This document shows positions 26,915-35,900 of a stretch of 64,000 nucleotides of DNA, piece by piece. The translations under genes and the position numbers were made by a program. Every line of letters starts with the position of its first letter. Position 1 is the first letter of the stretch. The notes under the pieces were generated by a model, which saw only the letters and a program-made list of their open reading frames with translations, did not search any database and was not told the DNA's origin. The DNA lies in assembly GCA_036677445.1 (NCBI GenBank), contig JAVBWI010000023.1, positions 248,001-312,000 of the forward strand, given 5' to 3'. The stretch is from JAVBWI01 sp036677445 (GTDB lineage: Bacteria; Bacillota; Clostridia; Christensenellales; CAG-138).

Positions 26915-27739
26915 TTACGGCGCCTGCACGCACACGACGCGCAAAACGCCGTTATAATCCGGCAATATTGCCGCCTTGCCGCCAAAGAGCGCGCGCACGG
27001 CCTCCGCCTGCCCCGCACCAACTTCCAGCAGCAGTTCCCCGCCGGGCGCGATATGCTCTCTCCACCCGTCCGCTAAGCTGCGGTAGGCATCCAGCCCATC
27101 CAGCCCGCCATAAAGCGCAAGAGAAGGCTCGAAGCGGACTTCCTGTTGCAGCGCGTTCATATCCCCTTGTGTAAGATACGGCGGATTGCATACTATCAGA
27201 TCAAACCGGCCCGAAACGGGCGCAAACCAGCTGCCCGTGAGCACCGTAAGCCCTACGCCGTTTTTTTCGGCGTTTTCGCGCGTGAGCGCAACACAATCCG
27301 GCGACAGGTCGGAAGCGGTAACGGTCAATCCGCCCAGCTTCGCAAGGCTGACGCCGATACAGCCCGTGCCACAGCATATATCCAGCGCGGTACGGTAACC
27401 GCGCGCCTTTGCTTCACGCAGCGCGTGCTCGCAGAGCGTCTCGGTATCCTGCCGGGGAATCAGCACGCCGGGGCGCACCAGAAACGTAAGGCCCATAAAG
27501 CCCCATTCGCCCAACAGATACTGCAGCGGCTCGTGCCGCTGGCGCCTCTGCGCAAGCCCGAACAGACTCCGCTCCTGCTCATCCGTAAGCGTATCGCCGC
27601 GCTTTAGAGGCAGCTCACCCGGTTCGAAGCCCAGCACATGGCAGAGCAGCAGCCGCGCCTGCTGCGCGGCCTCTTCTCCCGCGGCACCAAGGAGCATGCG
27701 GGTCAGCTCCGAAAGCGCCTGTGCGGCCGTACGGGTCAT
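26915..27739 (-). CDS. prmC: Release factor N5-glutamine methyltransferase, 274 aa
   Basis: Methylates the glutamine of the GGQ motif of RF1/RF2. A helical N-terminal domain (1-80) precedes the SAM-binding domain with DICCGTGCIG (120-129) and the catalytic NPPY at 185-188. Length is typical. The start overlaps the DUF1385 gene as ATGA, so the two are translationally coupled. The pairing with prfA nearby agrees with its role. Confidence 0.95.
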   Translation of the reverse strand: MTRTAAQALSELTRMLLGAAGEEAAQQARLLLCHVLGFEPGELPLKRGDTLTDEQERSLFGLAQRRQRHEPLQYLLGEWGFMGLTFLVRPGVLIPRQDTETLCEHALREAKARGYRTALDICCGTGCIGVSLAKLGGLTVTASDLSPDCVALTRENAEKNGVGLTVLTGSWFAPVSGRFDLIVCNPPYLTQGDMNALQQEVRFEPSLALYGGLDGLDAYRSLADGWREHIAPGGELLLEVGAGQAEAVRALFGGKAAILPDYNGVLRVVCVQAP

Positions 27740-28866
27740 ACGGCCTTCACATCCTCCGCCGCGGAAACGGCCGGCTGCGCGGCGGCCGGTGCTTCCGGCC
27801 GCACATTGGGCGCGGGCATCTCCTCCGGCATGCCGGGCGCTTCAACGGGTGCTTTGGGCGCAGGGGTCTCCCCCGGCGCGGGTACCTCCTGCGGGCTGTT
27901 GGGTACTTCGGTCGCGGGCGTACGTTTATCGCCTGCGGGTGGGTTCATCGCAAGCTCGAACGCGGCAATGGCGACCTCGAGCATACGCTCATCCGGCTCG
28001 CGTGTGGTGATGCGCTGGAGCGCCATGCCCGGCGCGCGCACGATGCGTGCAAGCAGGCTTTCGGATTTCCCGCCAAAGCGAAGCACCTCATACGACAACC
28101 CCGCCACCAACGGCAAAAACAGCAGCCGTGTCAGCAAGCGTATCCAGAAGTTCGCGTTGAACCCCACCACGGCGAAGAACAGTATGCTTACGGCCATGAC
28201 CAAAAACATATAATTGGTGCCGCAGCGCGGGTGAAGACGCGTAAAGGCTTTCGCCGATTCCGGCGTGAGCGGCGCTTCATGCTCATAACAGGCGATGGTC
28301 TTATGCTCCGCACCGTGGTACATGAACAGGCGCTTGACATCCTTCATCAGGCCGATGGCGAGAAGATAGCCTAAAAATATCGCAAGGCGCACAAAGCCTT
28401 CCACCAGGCTTTTCCAGATCGTGGGGCCGGTGGAGTTGCGCAGCAGCAGGCCGCTGACAAACGTGGGCAGCATAAAAAACAGCCCCACGGCCAGCCCGAT
28501 CGCCAGCACCACCGCGATGGCGACGGCAATCTTATCCACAGATTTGCCGGTCTTTTCGGACAGCCATTTTTCAAATTTCGTCGGTTCTTCTACCATTTCC
28601 TCGCCCAGAAGTTCCGCGGACCGGGTGATGGTGCGCATGCCCAGCGAAAGCGACTCCACAAACGTGACCACGCCGCGTATGATTGGAAAGCCAAGCAGCG
28701 TGCCTTTCTTGGTTTTGCTTTCGTAGGCGGTATATTCCGTGGCGATGGTGCCGTCCGTACGGCGCACGGCCATTGCGATGCCGGTGGGGGATTTCATCAT
28801 TACCCCTTCCATCACCGCCTGCCCGCCGACAGAGCATACCTTCGCCGGTTGCTTTTCTTTTTTCAT
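27736..28866 (-). CDS. DUF1385 membrane protein (YqhQ-like), 376 aa
   Basis: Conserved Firmicute membrane protein of unknown function. The N-terminal signature is CSVGGQAVMEGVMMKSP, followed by AYESKTKKGTLLGFPIIRGV. Four hydrophobic segments lie between about 110 and 260, and HGAEHKTIACYEH, with RCGTNYMFLV, is a conserved His/Glu block that could bind metal. The last 65 residues are a Pro/Ala/Glu-rich disordered tail (APGETPAPKAPVEAPG) longer than usual. Often linked to prmC, prfA and rpmE, as here. Confidence 0.88.
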   Translation of the reverse strand: MKKEKQPAKVCSVGGQAVMEGVMMKSPTGIAMAVRRTDGTIATEYTAYESKTKKGTLLGFPIIRGVVTFVESLSLGMRTITRSAELLGEEMVEEPTKFEKWLSEKTGKSVDKIAVAIAVVLAIGLAVGLFFMLPTFVSGLLLRNSTGPTIWKSLVEGFVRLAIFLGYLLAIGLMKDVKRLFMYHGAEHKTIACYEHEAPLTPESAKAFTRLHPRCGTNYMFLVMAVSILFFAVVGFNANFWIRLLTRLLFLPLVAGLSYEVLRFGGKSESLLARIVRAPGMALQRITTREPDERMLEVAIAAFELAMNPPAGDKRTPATEVPNSPQEVPAPGETPAPKAPVEAPGMPEEMPAPNVRPEAPAAAQPAVSAAEDVKAV

Positions 28867-28990
28867 TCGTAATCTCCTTCGCTTAGGGCGTTGCCCGACA
28901 GCGCACAGCCAAGCCGAGCCTATTGCTTAGTATACCACAGCTTGGCCGTTTCTGTCATGGTGCGGTTGTGAAGCCAACGTGAAATGTACG

Positions 28991-29019
28991 CCAAAAAGCC
29001 TCCCGTCAGGAAGGCTCTT
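28991..29019 (-). terminator. Terminator of rpmE
   Basis: On the minus strand AGCCTTCC-TGAC-GGGAGGCT followed by TTTTTGG, about 55 bases after the rpmE stop. Confidence 0.8.
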
Positions 29020-29074
29020 ACAACGTCGCCATTGCGCATTGCTTTTCACACCGCACTAGCGTGCGGGTACAGCG

Positions 29075-29272
29075 TCAGATGCCGTAGCGCTTCTTGAAGC
29101 GGTCTACACGGCCGCCGCTGTCCACCAGCTTCTGCCTGCCGGTGTAGAAGGGATGGCACTTGGAGCAAATTTCCACCTTGAGTTCACCCTTGACGGAGCC
29201 GGTCGTAAACGTCTCGCCGCAAGCGCAGCGGACGACGGACTCGCCGTATGCGGGATGGATATCCTTCTTCAT
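29075..29272 (-). CDS. rpmE: 50S ribosomal protein L31, zinc form, 65 aa
   Basis: Large-subunit protein bridging the two subunits. The zinc ligands are present in VRCACGE and ICSKCHPFYTG, which mark the zinc-containing (C+) form rather than the zinc-independent paralogue. The ATG at 29272 gives MKKDIHPAYGE, the normal N-terminus; the longer frame is not conserved. It is about 200 bp downstream of rho, with which it is often cotranscribed. Confidence 0.97.
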   Translation of the reverse strand: MKKDIHPAYGESVVRCACGETFTTGSVKGELKVEICSKCHPFYTGRQKLVDSGGRVDRFKKRYGI

Positions 29273-29425
29273 TCGATTCACCCTTTCCGGTTCAAACCTC
29301 GATATCAAAACGCCTAAGCGCATGCGTCGCATATTGCGTCAGCCTTCGTATTATATAACAAATTCGCCTTGCAATGCAATGGGTTTGTAGTGAAAAATGC
29401 AAAAATCCAGCCTTCTTTCCATAGT

Positions 29426-29451
29426 AAACGGGGTGACCTACGCCACCCCGT
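29426..29451 (-). terminator. Hairpin downstream of rho
   Basis: AACGGGGTG / CACCCCGTT palindrome, 20 bases after the rho stop; the minus-strand 3' flank is TTTACTATGG. It may be an intrinsic terminator or a 3'-end stabiliser. Confidence 0.6.
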
Positions 29452-29470
29452 TATGTGTGAATGGTTATTC

Positions 29471-31471
29471 TTATTTCCCGAACCGTGAGGAACTGGTATA
29501 TCCTTCCCTCTCGTAGATACTGATCCACTCCTTCAGGCGGCTTAAAAACTCCTCATTGCTGGCGGTCTTTTCCAGCATGTTGATAAATTGTTCCGTCACA
29601 TCCGCCGGGTTACCGCCGGAGAGTACGCGGCGCATGGTAAACACGCCCTCCAGCTCCGCCTTGGTCAGCAGCAATTCCTCGCGGCGCGTACCGGATTTAT
29701 AAATATCGATGGCGGGGAATATGCGCTTTTCGGAAAGCTTGCGGTCAAGGTGTATTTCCATGTTGCCGGTACCCTTGAACTCTTCGAATATAATATCGTC
29801 CATACGGCTGCCCGTTTCCACCAGCGCCGTCGCGATGACCGTCAGGCTGCCGCCGTGCTCGATATTGCGCGCCGCGCCGAAGAAGCGCTTTGGCTTGTGC
29901 AGCGCGCCGGGGTCCAACCCTCCCGAAAGCGTCCGCCCGGTGGGCGGGATAGAAAGGTTGTAAGCGCGCGAAAGGCGCGTGAGGCTATCCATCAATACGA
30001 TGACGTCCTTGCCCATTTCCACCAGGCGCATGGCGCGTTCGAGCGCCATTTCCGCAACGCGGGTATGATGCTCCGGCAGTTCGTCGAAGGTGGAAAACAG
30101 CACCTCGCCCTTGATGCTGCGCTGCATATCGGTGACTTCTTCCGGCCGCTCGTCTATAAGCAGCACCATCAAATGCGCGTCCGGGTGGTTCCTTGCAATG
30201 CCGTTTGCGATATTCTTTAAAAGCGTGGTTTTGCCCGCTTTAGGCTGCGCCACGATCATGCCGCGCTGGCCCTTGCCGATGGGCGCGATCAGATCGATCA
30301 GCCGTATGGCCAGATTGTTCTGACCCGGGTATTCAAGCGTAAGGCGCTCATCCGGATAGACGGGAACCAGCTCTTCAAACGGCTTGCGCGGCCCCATTTC
30401 CTCCGGCGGCACGCCGTTGATGGCTGTGATGTATAATAACGCGAGGAAACGCTCCCCTTCTTTGGACGGCCGGGTCTTACCCGTCACCATATCGCCGGTT
30501 TTTAATGAAAAACGCCTGATTTGCGCAATGGACACATATACGTCCCGGTTGCCCGGAAGGTAGTTGTCGGAACGGAGGAAGCCGTAACCATCCGGCAATA
30601 CTTCCAGCACGCCCTCGGCGTCGCCGCAATCGCCGCCCTGCAAAAGCTCGGGCACAGCAGGGTTGCTGGTGCCATATTCCTTATTATAATACCCTTCCTG
30701 ACGGCGCAGGCGGCGGTCTTCCTCGCTGCCTTCGGTTTCAGGTGAGAATGGCGGCTGTTGCTGCGGCGGCTGGTATCCGCCCTGCTGTTGATACCCGCCC
30801 TGCGGCTGGTATCCGCCCTGCGGCTGGTACCCGCCCTGCTGCTGGTACCCGCCCTGCTGCTGATAGCCGCCCTGCTGCTGATACCCGGCTTGCGGCTGGT
30901 AACCGCCCTGCTGTTGGTAACCGCCCTGCTGTTGATAATTGCCGCCGTATGTCCGTCGCTGCTGGTAATTGCCTTGCTGCTGATAACTGCCGTATTGGCG
31001 GCGGGGCTGGTAACCGCCGTCGCTTTGCTGATACCCGCTGTACTGGCGGCGGGGCTGGTAGCCGCCCTCTGTTTGCGGTTTCGCCTGATAGCCCGGCGCA
31101 ACATATGCGGGCTTGCGGTATTCTTCCGCCTCGCGCGGCGCATTGCCCACAGGTGCGGCCATACCGGCCGCAACAGGCGCTTCCTGCTCGTCGGATATGC
31201 TTTGCGCGGCGGATACGGCGGCCGCGCGCATGCGCGGCTTCGCAGGCACAACCGCTTCCTCTGCGCCGACCATCAGGGGTTCGTCCTCATCCGGCCGTTC
31301 GGCTGCAAGCGCGGACGGCTCATCCTCCGCTTGCCCTTGCGGTTCGCCGCCGCCAAGGAGCATATCGATGAGTTCCCCTTTGCGGTATTTTGTGATGGAT
31401 TTCACACCGGCAAGTTTGGCCAGCTCGCGCAAATCCGCGAGGCTCTTGTCTTGTAGAGCTTCTTTGTTCAA
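29471..31471 (-). CDS. rho: Transcription termination factor Rho with Gln/Gly/Tyr-repeat insert, 666 aa
   Basis: Hexameric RNA helicase that ends transcription. An N-terminal Rho_N helix domain (ALQDKSLADLRELAKLAG) is followed by an acidic linker, then a disordered insert (about residues 135-240) made of YQPRRQY units and tandem hexapeptides GGYQQQ and GGYQPQ. The RNA-binding cold-shock-like domain follows (VLEVLPDGYGFLRSDNYLPG), then the ATPase core with Walker A AQPKAGKTT. The frame opens at an ATG at 31489, but that ATG lies before the ribosome-binding site; the TTG at 31471, eight bases after GGAG, gives the standard N-terminus MNKEALQ. Confidence 0.95.
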   Translation of the reverse strand: MNKEALQDKSLADLRELAKLAGVKSITKYRKGELIDMLLGGGEPQGQAEDEPSALAAERPDEDEPLMVGAEEAVVPAKPRMRAAAVSAAQSISDEQEAPVAAGMAAPVGNAPREAEEYRKPAYVAPGYQAKPQTEGGYQPRRQYSGYQQSDGGYQPRRQYGSYQQQGNYQQRRTYGGNYQQQGGYQQQGGYQPQAGYQQQGGYQQQGGYQQQGGYQPQGGYQPQGGYQQQGGYQPPQQQPPFSPETEGSEEDRRLRRQEGYYNKEYGTSNPAVPELLQGGDCGDAEGVLEVLPDGYGFLRSDNYLPGNRDVYVSIAQIRRFSLKTGDMVTGKTRPSKEGERFLALLYITAINGVPPEEMGPRKPFEELVPVYPDERLTLEYPGQNNLAIRLIDLIAPIGKGQRGMIVAQPKAGKTTLLKNIANGIARNHPDAHLMVLLIDERPEEVTDMQRSIKGEVLFSTFDELPEHHTRVAEMALERAMRLVEMGKDVIVLMDSLTRLSRAYNLSIPPTGRTLSGGLDPGALHKPKRFFGAARNIEHGGSLTVIATALVETGSRMDDIIFEEFKGTGNMEIHLDRKLSEKRIFPAIDIYKSGTRREELLLTKAELEGVFTMRRVLSGGNPADVTEQFINMLEKTASNEEFLSRLKEWISIYEREGYTSSSRFGK
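30770..30946 (-). repeat. 18-bp tandem repeats coding the Rho hexapeptides
   Basis: About ten near-identical 18-bp units (GGCGGGTATCAGCAGCAG type on the coding strand) encode GGYQQQ or GGYQPQ in frame. A more degenerate YQPRRQY region continues to about 31069. Unit number could vary by recombination or slippage without breaking the frame. Confidence 0.9.
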
Positions 31472-31489
31472 CTCCACCTCTCCTTTCAT

Positions 31490-31906
31490 AGACGTAACAA
31501 ATTTATCTCACCTTTACGTGGCAACAAAGCGCATACCACGCACAGATGGTACCTGTGCATTCAGAGGGCGCATGTGATCTTTTTGCTTGAACAATCAACA
31601 GTGATACAATTAGGATACCCGAAATTCGACCGCTTAAACCAAACCTACACAATACAGGCAGGCATGCGATCGTAGTATTGCCCCTCGGGATACAACGAAA
31701 AGATCAGCCCGGATAGGATAGCTCCAGTTGTACATATCATAGAATATGCCCATGATGTTGTCAATAGCACCCTTTGCGTTTTCAATACGTTTCCTTACGA
31801 TTATCGGTATTGTAACAAATAATTTACACATCGCACCGTATATGCGGCTCGTCCCGCGCATATTTTGAAACGATGGGGCGTCCGCCCCGTGGAAGGAGGA
31901 CCTCGT
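31490..31906. other. Divergent intergenic region between rho and yabP
   Basis: About 417 bp that must hold the rho promoter and leader on one strand and a sporulation promoter for yabP on the other. It is more AT-rich than its surroundings in the middle (31560-31850). I see no unambiguous sigma-A or sigma-E box and no convincing gene; an open frame crossing it on the minus strand is an antisense shadow of yabP. Confidence 0.5.
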
Positions 31907-32203
31907 ATGCCCGATTACCGGGAACTGGAGAGCGGCAAATCCCGCCCGCGCGCCCATAGTGTGCATATCGACAATTGCTCCCGCACCAATATCACGGGCG
32001 TAAGCGATGTGGAAAGCTTCCATGAACAGGAGATTGTACTGCAAACGGAGGCGGGCGGTCTGCGTATAGAGGGCGAGGGCCTGCACCTGACCAAGCTGAA
32101 TTTGGACGACGGTCAGATCGTAATTGAGGGCGAAGTGATAGCCCTTGAATATGAACCCGCATTGCCCGAGCGCCGCGGCCTGTTTTCCCGTATGTTCAAA
32201 TGA
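31907..32203 (+). CDS. yabP: Sporulation protein YabP, 98 aa
   Basis: Small spore-development protein, made in the mother cell in Bacillus. The family pattern is seen in HSVHIDNCSRTNITGVSDVE followed by QTEAGGLRIEGEGLHLTKLN. The ATG at 31907 follows GGAGGA; the longer frame from 31865 is not needed. It overlaps yabQ by ATGA. The order yabP-yabQ-divIC matches Bacillus and many Clostridia. Confidence 0.92.
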   Translation: MPDYRELESGKSRPRAHSVHIDNCSRTNITGVSDVESFHEQEIVLQTEAGGLRIEGEGLHLTKLNLDDGQIVIEGEVIALEYEPALPERRGLFSRMFK

Positions 32204-32502
32204 GCAATACGCTGCTTCAGCCAGCTGCATTTTTGGCGCTTGCCTATGGGGGCATCGCGGCCGGTATTGCGTACGATGTCTTTCGCCTGCTGCGGCGCCT
32301 GCTGCGTTGGCGCATCGCCGGAACAATATGCGATGCGCTGTTTTTAATATGCGTCACAGCCATAGCGGCGGCAGCGCTGTTGTTTGCCACCGGCGGCATG
32401 CTTCGCCCTTATCTTTGCGTCGGGTTCCTGACGGGGTTTCTGCTGCAGCAATGGTCCCTCAGTTATCTTTTTTTCAGGCTGTTTCATTCCATAATTGCAT
32501 GA
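32200..32502 (+). CDS. yabQ: Spore cortex biosynthesis protein YabQ, 100 aa
   Basis: Membrane protein needed for spore cortex formation in Bacillus. Three to four hydrophobic segments (AAFLALAYGGIAAGIAYDVF, ICDALFLICVTAIAAAALLF and YLCVGFLTGFLLQQWSLSYL). The YDVFR after the first helix is typical. It overlaps yabP by 4 bp. It is shorter than the Bacillus protein, as usual in Clostridia. Confidence 0.88.
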   Translation: MSNTLLQPAAFLALAYGGIAAGIAYDVFRLLRRLLRWRIAGTICDALFLICVTAIAAAALLFATGGMLRPYLCVGFLTGFLLQQWSLSYLFFRLFHSIIA

Positions 32503-32607
32503 TTATTAATATATGAATTCTGAAATATTTGGCAGGATTTTTCTTTTCTGCGTAGAATTAAATTATTCTGAGATACTTTCGATATTATATATAGGAGGCG
32601 AGTGCGG

Positions 32608-32907
32608 ATGAGGCCTGCAAAACGGATCGCTGCATTGCGGCCGCGGCATATATTGCTGGGCTGCTTTGTTGGCATGTCCCTTTTGCTTACAATGGTCATC
32701 TCACAATCCAATAAACTAAAAGAAATCACGCAGGAGCAGCAATCGCTCACCGCCGCCTATGAAGCATTATTATTGGAAGAACAGCGCTTGTCGGGCATGC
32801 TGGAATATTCACAGACGGATGAATACCTGGCGCAATGCGCACGGGAGAAGCTCGGCTATGTGGGGCCGGAAGACTATAAATTTTACAGGGATGAACCTGC
32901 CGAATGA
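32608..32907 (+). CDS. divIC: Septum formation initiator DivIC/FtsB-like, 99 aa
   Basis: Bitopic division protein of the FtsL/DivIC group. A short cytosolic Arg/Lys-rich N-terminus is followed by one membrane helix (ILLGCFVGMSLLLTMVI), a coiled coil (KLKEITQEQQSLTAAYEALL) and the C-terminal motif LAQCAREKLGYVGPEDYKFY. The ATG at 32608 is nine bases from GGAGG; a GTG six bases earlier is too close. It overlaps the next gene by ATGA. Confidence 0.88.
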   Translation: MRPAKRIAALRPRHILLGCFVGMSLLLTMVISQSNKLKEITQEQQSLTAAYEALLLEEQRLSGMLEYSQTDEYLAQCAREKLGYVGPEDYKFYRDEPAE

Positions 32908-33794
32908 ATATACCGCCGCTCGATGCCGCCGTAATCGATATCGGCAGCAATTCCATAAGGCTGATGCATGTCGCCGTCACGCCGCAAGGCGCGACGGTTT
33001 TTGGTTGTAAACGGCTGATCACCACACGGCTTGCCGAAGGGCTGGACGAGCATAGGCTGCTAAATGAAGCGGCTATTGCGCGAACGCTGGACGCTATTTC
33101 AACATTTGTCGTCATTTCCCGGGAAAAGAAGACACAGCGTCTTTTCGCCTATGCCACCAGCGCCGTACGCGATGCGAAAAACGGCGCCGCGTTCTGCGCG
33201 CGTGTACGGGATGCCTGCAATGTGGAAGTGGATGTATTGTCCGGCGTACAGGAGGCGAGCTTTGCCTACCGCGGCGCGGTAGGCAGCGCAGGCGGCGGGC
33301 TGATCGACATTGGCGGGGGCAGCGCGCAGGTTATGACCCCGGCGCGGGCGTTGAGCTTCCCCATAGGCTGCGTACGCGCGAAGGATCGTTTTGGCAGTCT
33401 CCCCCTGCAGCAGGCGTATGCGAAAATGACTCTTTGGCTGGATACCTGCTGCGCGCCGCTTTCCGGCATCCGGGAAGCGCGGTGGACAGGCGTTGGCGGC
33501 AGCATTACAACGCTTGCGGCGCTGCAGGCGGGGTTGTGCGCATACGACAGCGCCGTTGTCAACAGTGAGTCGCTTACCCCCGCAGGGCTTTCGAGTCTTA
33601 TTCGAAATCTTGACGGCATGGGGGAAGCGCGCCGCATGCATCCATTGCTCACCAACCGGCACGACGTCATACTTTTCGGGGCGGGCGTGCTTCTAGATCT
33701 GATGCGGCGGCTGGATATCCGTGAAATGGCCGTAAGCGACTCCGACGGCATGGAAGGCTATTTCATGGAAAAAGCAGCGCAAATCCTGCAATAA
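32904..33794 (+). CDS. Ppx/GppA family phosphatase, 296 aa
   Basis: Exopolyphosphatase / pppGpp phosphohydrolase family, actin-like ATPase fold. Phosphate-binding motifs are IDIGSNSIRLMH near the N-terminus and LIDIGGGSAQV near residue 134. About 300 residues long, it is the short form with only the two N-terminal domains. Overlap with divIC suggests cotranscription. Whether it acts on polyphosphate or on (p)ppGpp cannot be read from sequence. Confidence 0.9.
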   Translation: MNIPPLDAAVIDIGSNSIRLMHVAVTPQGATVFGCKRLITTRLAEGLDEHRLLNEAAIARTLDAISTFVVISREKKTQRLFAYATSAVRDAKNGAAFCARVRDACNVEVDVLSGVQEASFAYRGAVGSAGGGLIDIGGGSAQVMTPARALSFPIGCVRAKDRFGSLPLQQAYAKMTLWLDTCCAPLSGIREARWTGVGGSITTLAALQAGLCAYDSAVVNSESLTPAGLSSLIRNLDGMGEARRMHPLLTNRHDVILFGAGVLLDLMRRLDIREMAVSDSDGMEGYFMEKAAQILQ

Positions 33795-33814
33795 AAGAGC
33801 CGCGTCTCTTTTTT
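33793..33814. terminator. Terminator between ppx and the convergent hydrolase gene
   Basis: AAAAGAG-ccgcgt-CTCTTTT with extra T on the plus strand; it starts in the ppx stop region and ends at the hydrolase stop codon. Confidence 0.75.
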
Positions 33815-34550
33815 ACTTGTCCAGCAACCGGGCAAGCATATCTCCGATTTCTTTCTTGTCTTCCTCCGCATACCAGAAATGGCCCGACTCCTTAAGCACG
33901 ACGATCCCGGCCGAAGGCAATCGCCTGTGCGCCGCCCGAAGCGTTAATCTGCTTACCCATTCATCCTTTGGCGAATGGACAATGGTCAGCGGTACGGACA
34001 GCCGCCCAAGCATTGCGCGCGTTTTGGCGCACAGGCGAAGGACATCCCCTGCCCTTGGGAGTATACCGGCCGCGTTCCATACGGATACACCGCCTACGCC
34101 GCAGGAATCCGCCGCGGCTTCGGTATATTGATCGCGCCGCTCCATCCGGCGGGCCGCATACCGCCAGTTGGTTTGCATACCCTTAAAAGATACGCGCAGG
34201 TACAGCGGCAGGGCGATGGCGAGTATCCCGCGGATGCCCCTTGAATCCTGTACGGCCGACTCAATGGCGAGCAATCCGCCCATGGAGTGGCCTACAAGCA
34301 GTATGGCTTTGTATTTTCCCCGCACGTCGTCTATATTCGCTTGCACATGCCGCTCCCATTGCGCGAGACCGGTCTTGGCAAATTCGTCAAACGTGCCTCC
34401 ATGCCCGGGCAGCAGCAGAGCATATGCGTCACAGCCGAAAGATTCTGCGACCGGCAGAAGGTAATTGAATTGCTTCGGGCTGCCCATGAAGCCATGAATA
34501 AACAGCACGGCGGTACCCGCCTTGTTTTGCGTATCTTCCTGCATAGGCAT
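33813..34550 (-). CDS. Alpha/beta hydrolase (carboxylesterase-like), 245 aa
   Basis: Serine hydrolase with the alpha/beta fold. The oxyanion-hole segment is VLFIHGFMGSPKQF, the nucleophile elbow is GHSMGG, the acid probably lies in IVHSPKDEWVS and the catalytic His in KESGHFWYAEED. It resembles the Est30/YvaK carboxylesterase group. The frame extends to 34607, but that position is upstream of the transcription start predicted from the promoter at 34598-34626; GGGGA precedes the ATG at 34550. Confidence 0.87.
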   Translation of the reverse strand: MPMQEDTQNKAGTAVLFIHGFMGSPKQFNYLLPVAESFGCDAYALLLPGHGGTFDEFAKTGLAQWERHVQANIDDVRGKYKAILLVGHSMGGLLAIESAVQDSRGIRGILAIALPLYLRVSFKGMQTNWRYAARRMERRDQYTEAAADSCGVGGVSVWNAAGILPRAGDVLRLCAKTRAMLGRLSVPLTIVHSPKDEWVSRLTLRAAHRRLPSAGIVVLKESGHFWYAEEDKKEIGDMLARLLDK

Positions 34551-34597
34551 TCTCGCGTTCCCCATACCGGGCGACAACGCCCGGCCTTTCCGTCTCC

Positions 34598-34626
34598 AGT
34601 ATACCATTGTTGCAGGCTTGGTTCAA
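34598..34626 (-). promoter_or_regulatory. Promoter of the alpha/beta hydrolase gene
   Basis: On the minus strand TTGAAC (34621-34626), 17-bp spacer, TATACT (34598-34603). A perfect hairpin CCGGGCG/CGCCCGG at 34567-34584 would lie at the very start of the transcript. Confidence 0.7.
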
Positions 34627-34635
34627 AACACATGC

Positions 34636-35733
34636 TTACGCCCGTCTATGTCGATGCGGCAGGGCGCGCTTTCCCCGAACCTGCCGCAGCAGCATGCCGC
34701 CAAACACAAGTAGCCCGATGTAACCCATGTACGGATAAAAGATATTCACCAGCGATGCAAAAGGGAAGCCGCTGCCGCACAAGCCGATGCATGTGAGCGA
34801 CAGTACGGCGATACGGAATTTCCAGCTGTTTTCTTTGTTTGATATACGGCTGCAGCTCGACCACAGCATAGGCACAGCCGTCGTATAAATACCCAGAAAC
34901 ATCACGATAGAAAACACAATGCCAACGCCATGCAGCAGTTGATCCGCAATATATACGGCGGGCACATTCTTATTATAGATCTCGGTAATATACGCCAGCA
35001 TGCCAAAGCTGAGCACCATGGCGGCGCCCATAAAGCCCGTGCTGCCCAGTATGCCCGTTTTCACGCATTCATCATCGGTAGGCATCCCGCGCCCCAGGCC
35101 CGCCAAAAATGGAAGCGTCGTCAATGCGGAAAAGCTCGCGTAAATGGTTGCGGAAAGCCACCACCAGGGCGCAGCCCTTTTTAACGGCAGCGTCCGCATG
35201 GTTTTTGCGGCGTTTGTAATCCCTTCGGTATTTGAAAATATGCAAATCATGCCAATACCAATGATGAACAGTATAATTACAGGCCCAATTCTTCCTATAA
35301 CCTGCACCAATCCGTTCAATCCCAACAGCACTGTAAAGAGTGTCAGCCCCGCCATAAGTAGTCTGCCCGCAATGTTAGGGAGACCGTAATACTCGTTGAG
35401 CAGCGCGCCTGCGCCCGACAGCATCACCGTATATATCATAAAGAGGAGTACCGGTACCAGCCAGTTAAAAAATGTGCCGATCACGTCGCCGCAATAGTAT
35501 TTGAATATTTCGTTCACCTGAAGAAGCCGCAGCCTGCGCGCATCTTTGAGCGCACGTGCAGTGAACCAAATAAACAGCGCGAATGTAAGCAGGCCGCCCA
35601 GCAAGCTCTCTACCGGCCCATAGCTCGTAAAAAACTGCATGATCTCCTGCCCGCTGGAAAACCCGCAGCCGATCAGAAACGCGATCATGGCGCCCGCGCT
35701 GTAAAATATGCGTCTCTGCATTTGACGATCCAT
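34636..35733 (-). CDS. YkvI-like membrane protein (amino-acid transporter-like fold), 365 aa
   Basis: Integral membrane protein of the uncharacterised YkvI family, distantly like APC-type transporters. About ten hydrophobic helices are visible. The family mark is IGCGFSSGQEIMQFFTSYGP in helix 1; SAGAMIAFL precedes it and YASFSALTTLPFLAGLG lies mid-protein. Transport function is likely, substrate unknown. The gene lies directly upstream of the hydrolase on the same strand, whose own promoter sits between or inside its 3' end. Confidence 0.85.
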   Translation of the reverse strand: MDRQMQRRIFYSAGAMIAFLIGCGFSSGQEIMQFFTSYGPVESLLGGLLTFALFIWFTARALKDARRLRLLQVNEIFKYYCGDVIGTFFNWLVPVLLFMIYTVMLSGAGALLNEYYGLPNIAGRLLMAGLTLFTVLLGLNGLVQVIGRIGPVIILFIIGIGMICIFSNTEGITNAAKTMRTLPLKRAAPWWWLSATIYASFSALTTLPFLAGLGRGMPTDDECVKTGILGSTGFMGAAMVLSFGMLAYITEIYNKNVPAVYIADQLLHGVGIVFSIVMFLGIYTTAVPMLWSSCSRISNKENSWKFRIAVLSLTCIGLCGSGFPFASLVNIFYPYMGYIGLLVFGGMLLRQVRGKRALPHRHRRA

Positions 35734-35900
35734 ACGCTATCCTCGCTTTCACAACATAGAAAAGGAGCCGGGACCTTTGCGGGCCTGCCCCTTTGCCTCT
35801 GTTCTATTCATAGCGTGCTGCGGCCTTTGCTATGTCTTTTTTTAACCGGTTAAAATTCCGCCGCTTCATGACGGCCGGATCTTCTGGTATGCATTACTTG

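Noticed and set aside
30770..31069. Minisatellite or mobile element within rho
   Set aside because: The 18-bp units are in frame with Rho and code a regular peptide; they have no ends or duplications typical of insertion.
31634..32326. Minus-strand frame of 230 codons across the rho-yabP gap
   Set aside because: It is antisense to yabP, whose family match, ribosome-binding site and overlap with yabQ are clear; the frame has no ribosome-binding site and no recognisable motif.
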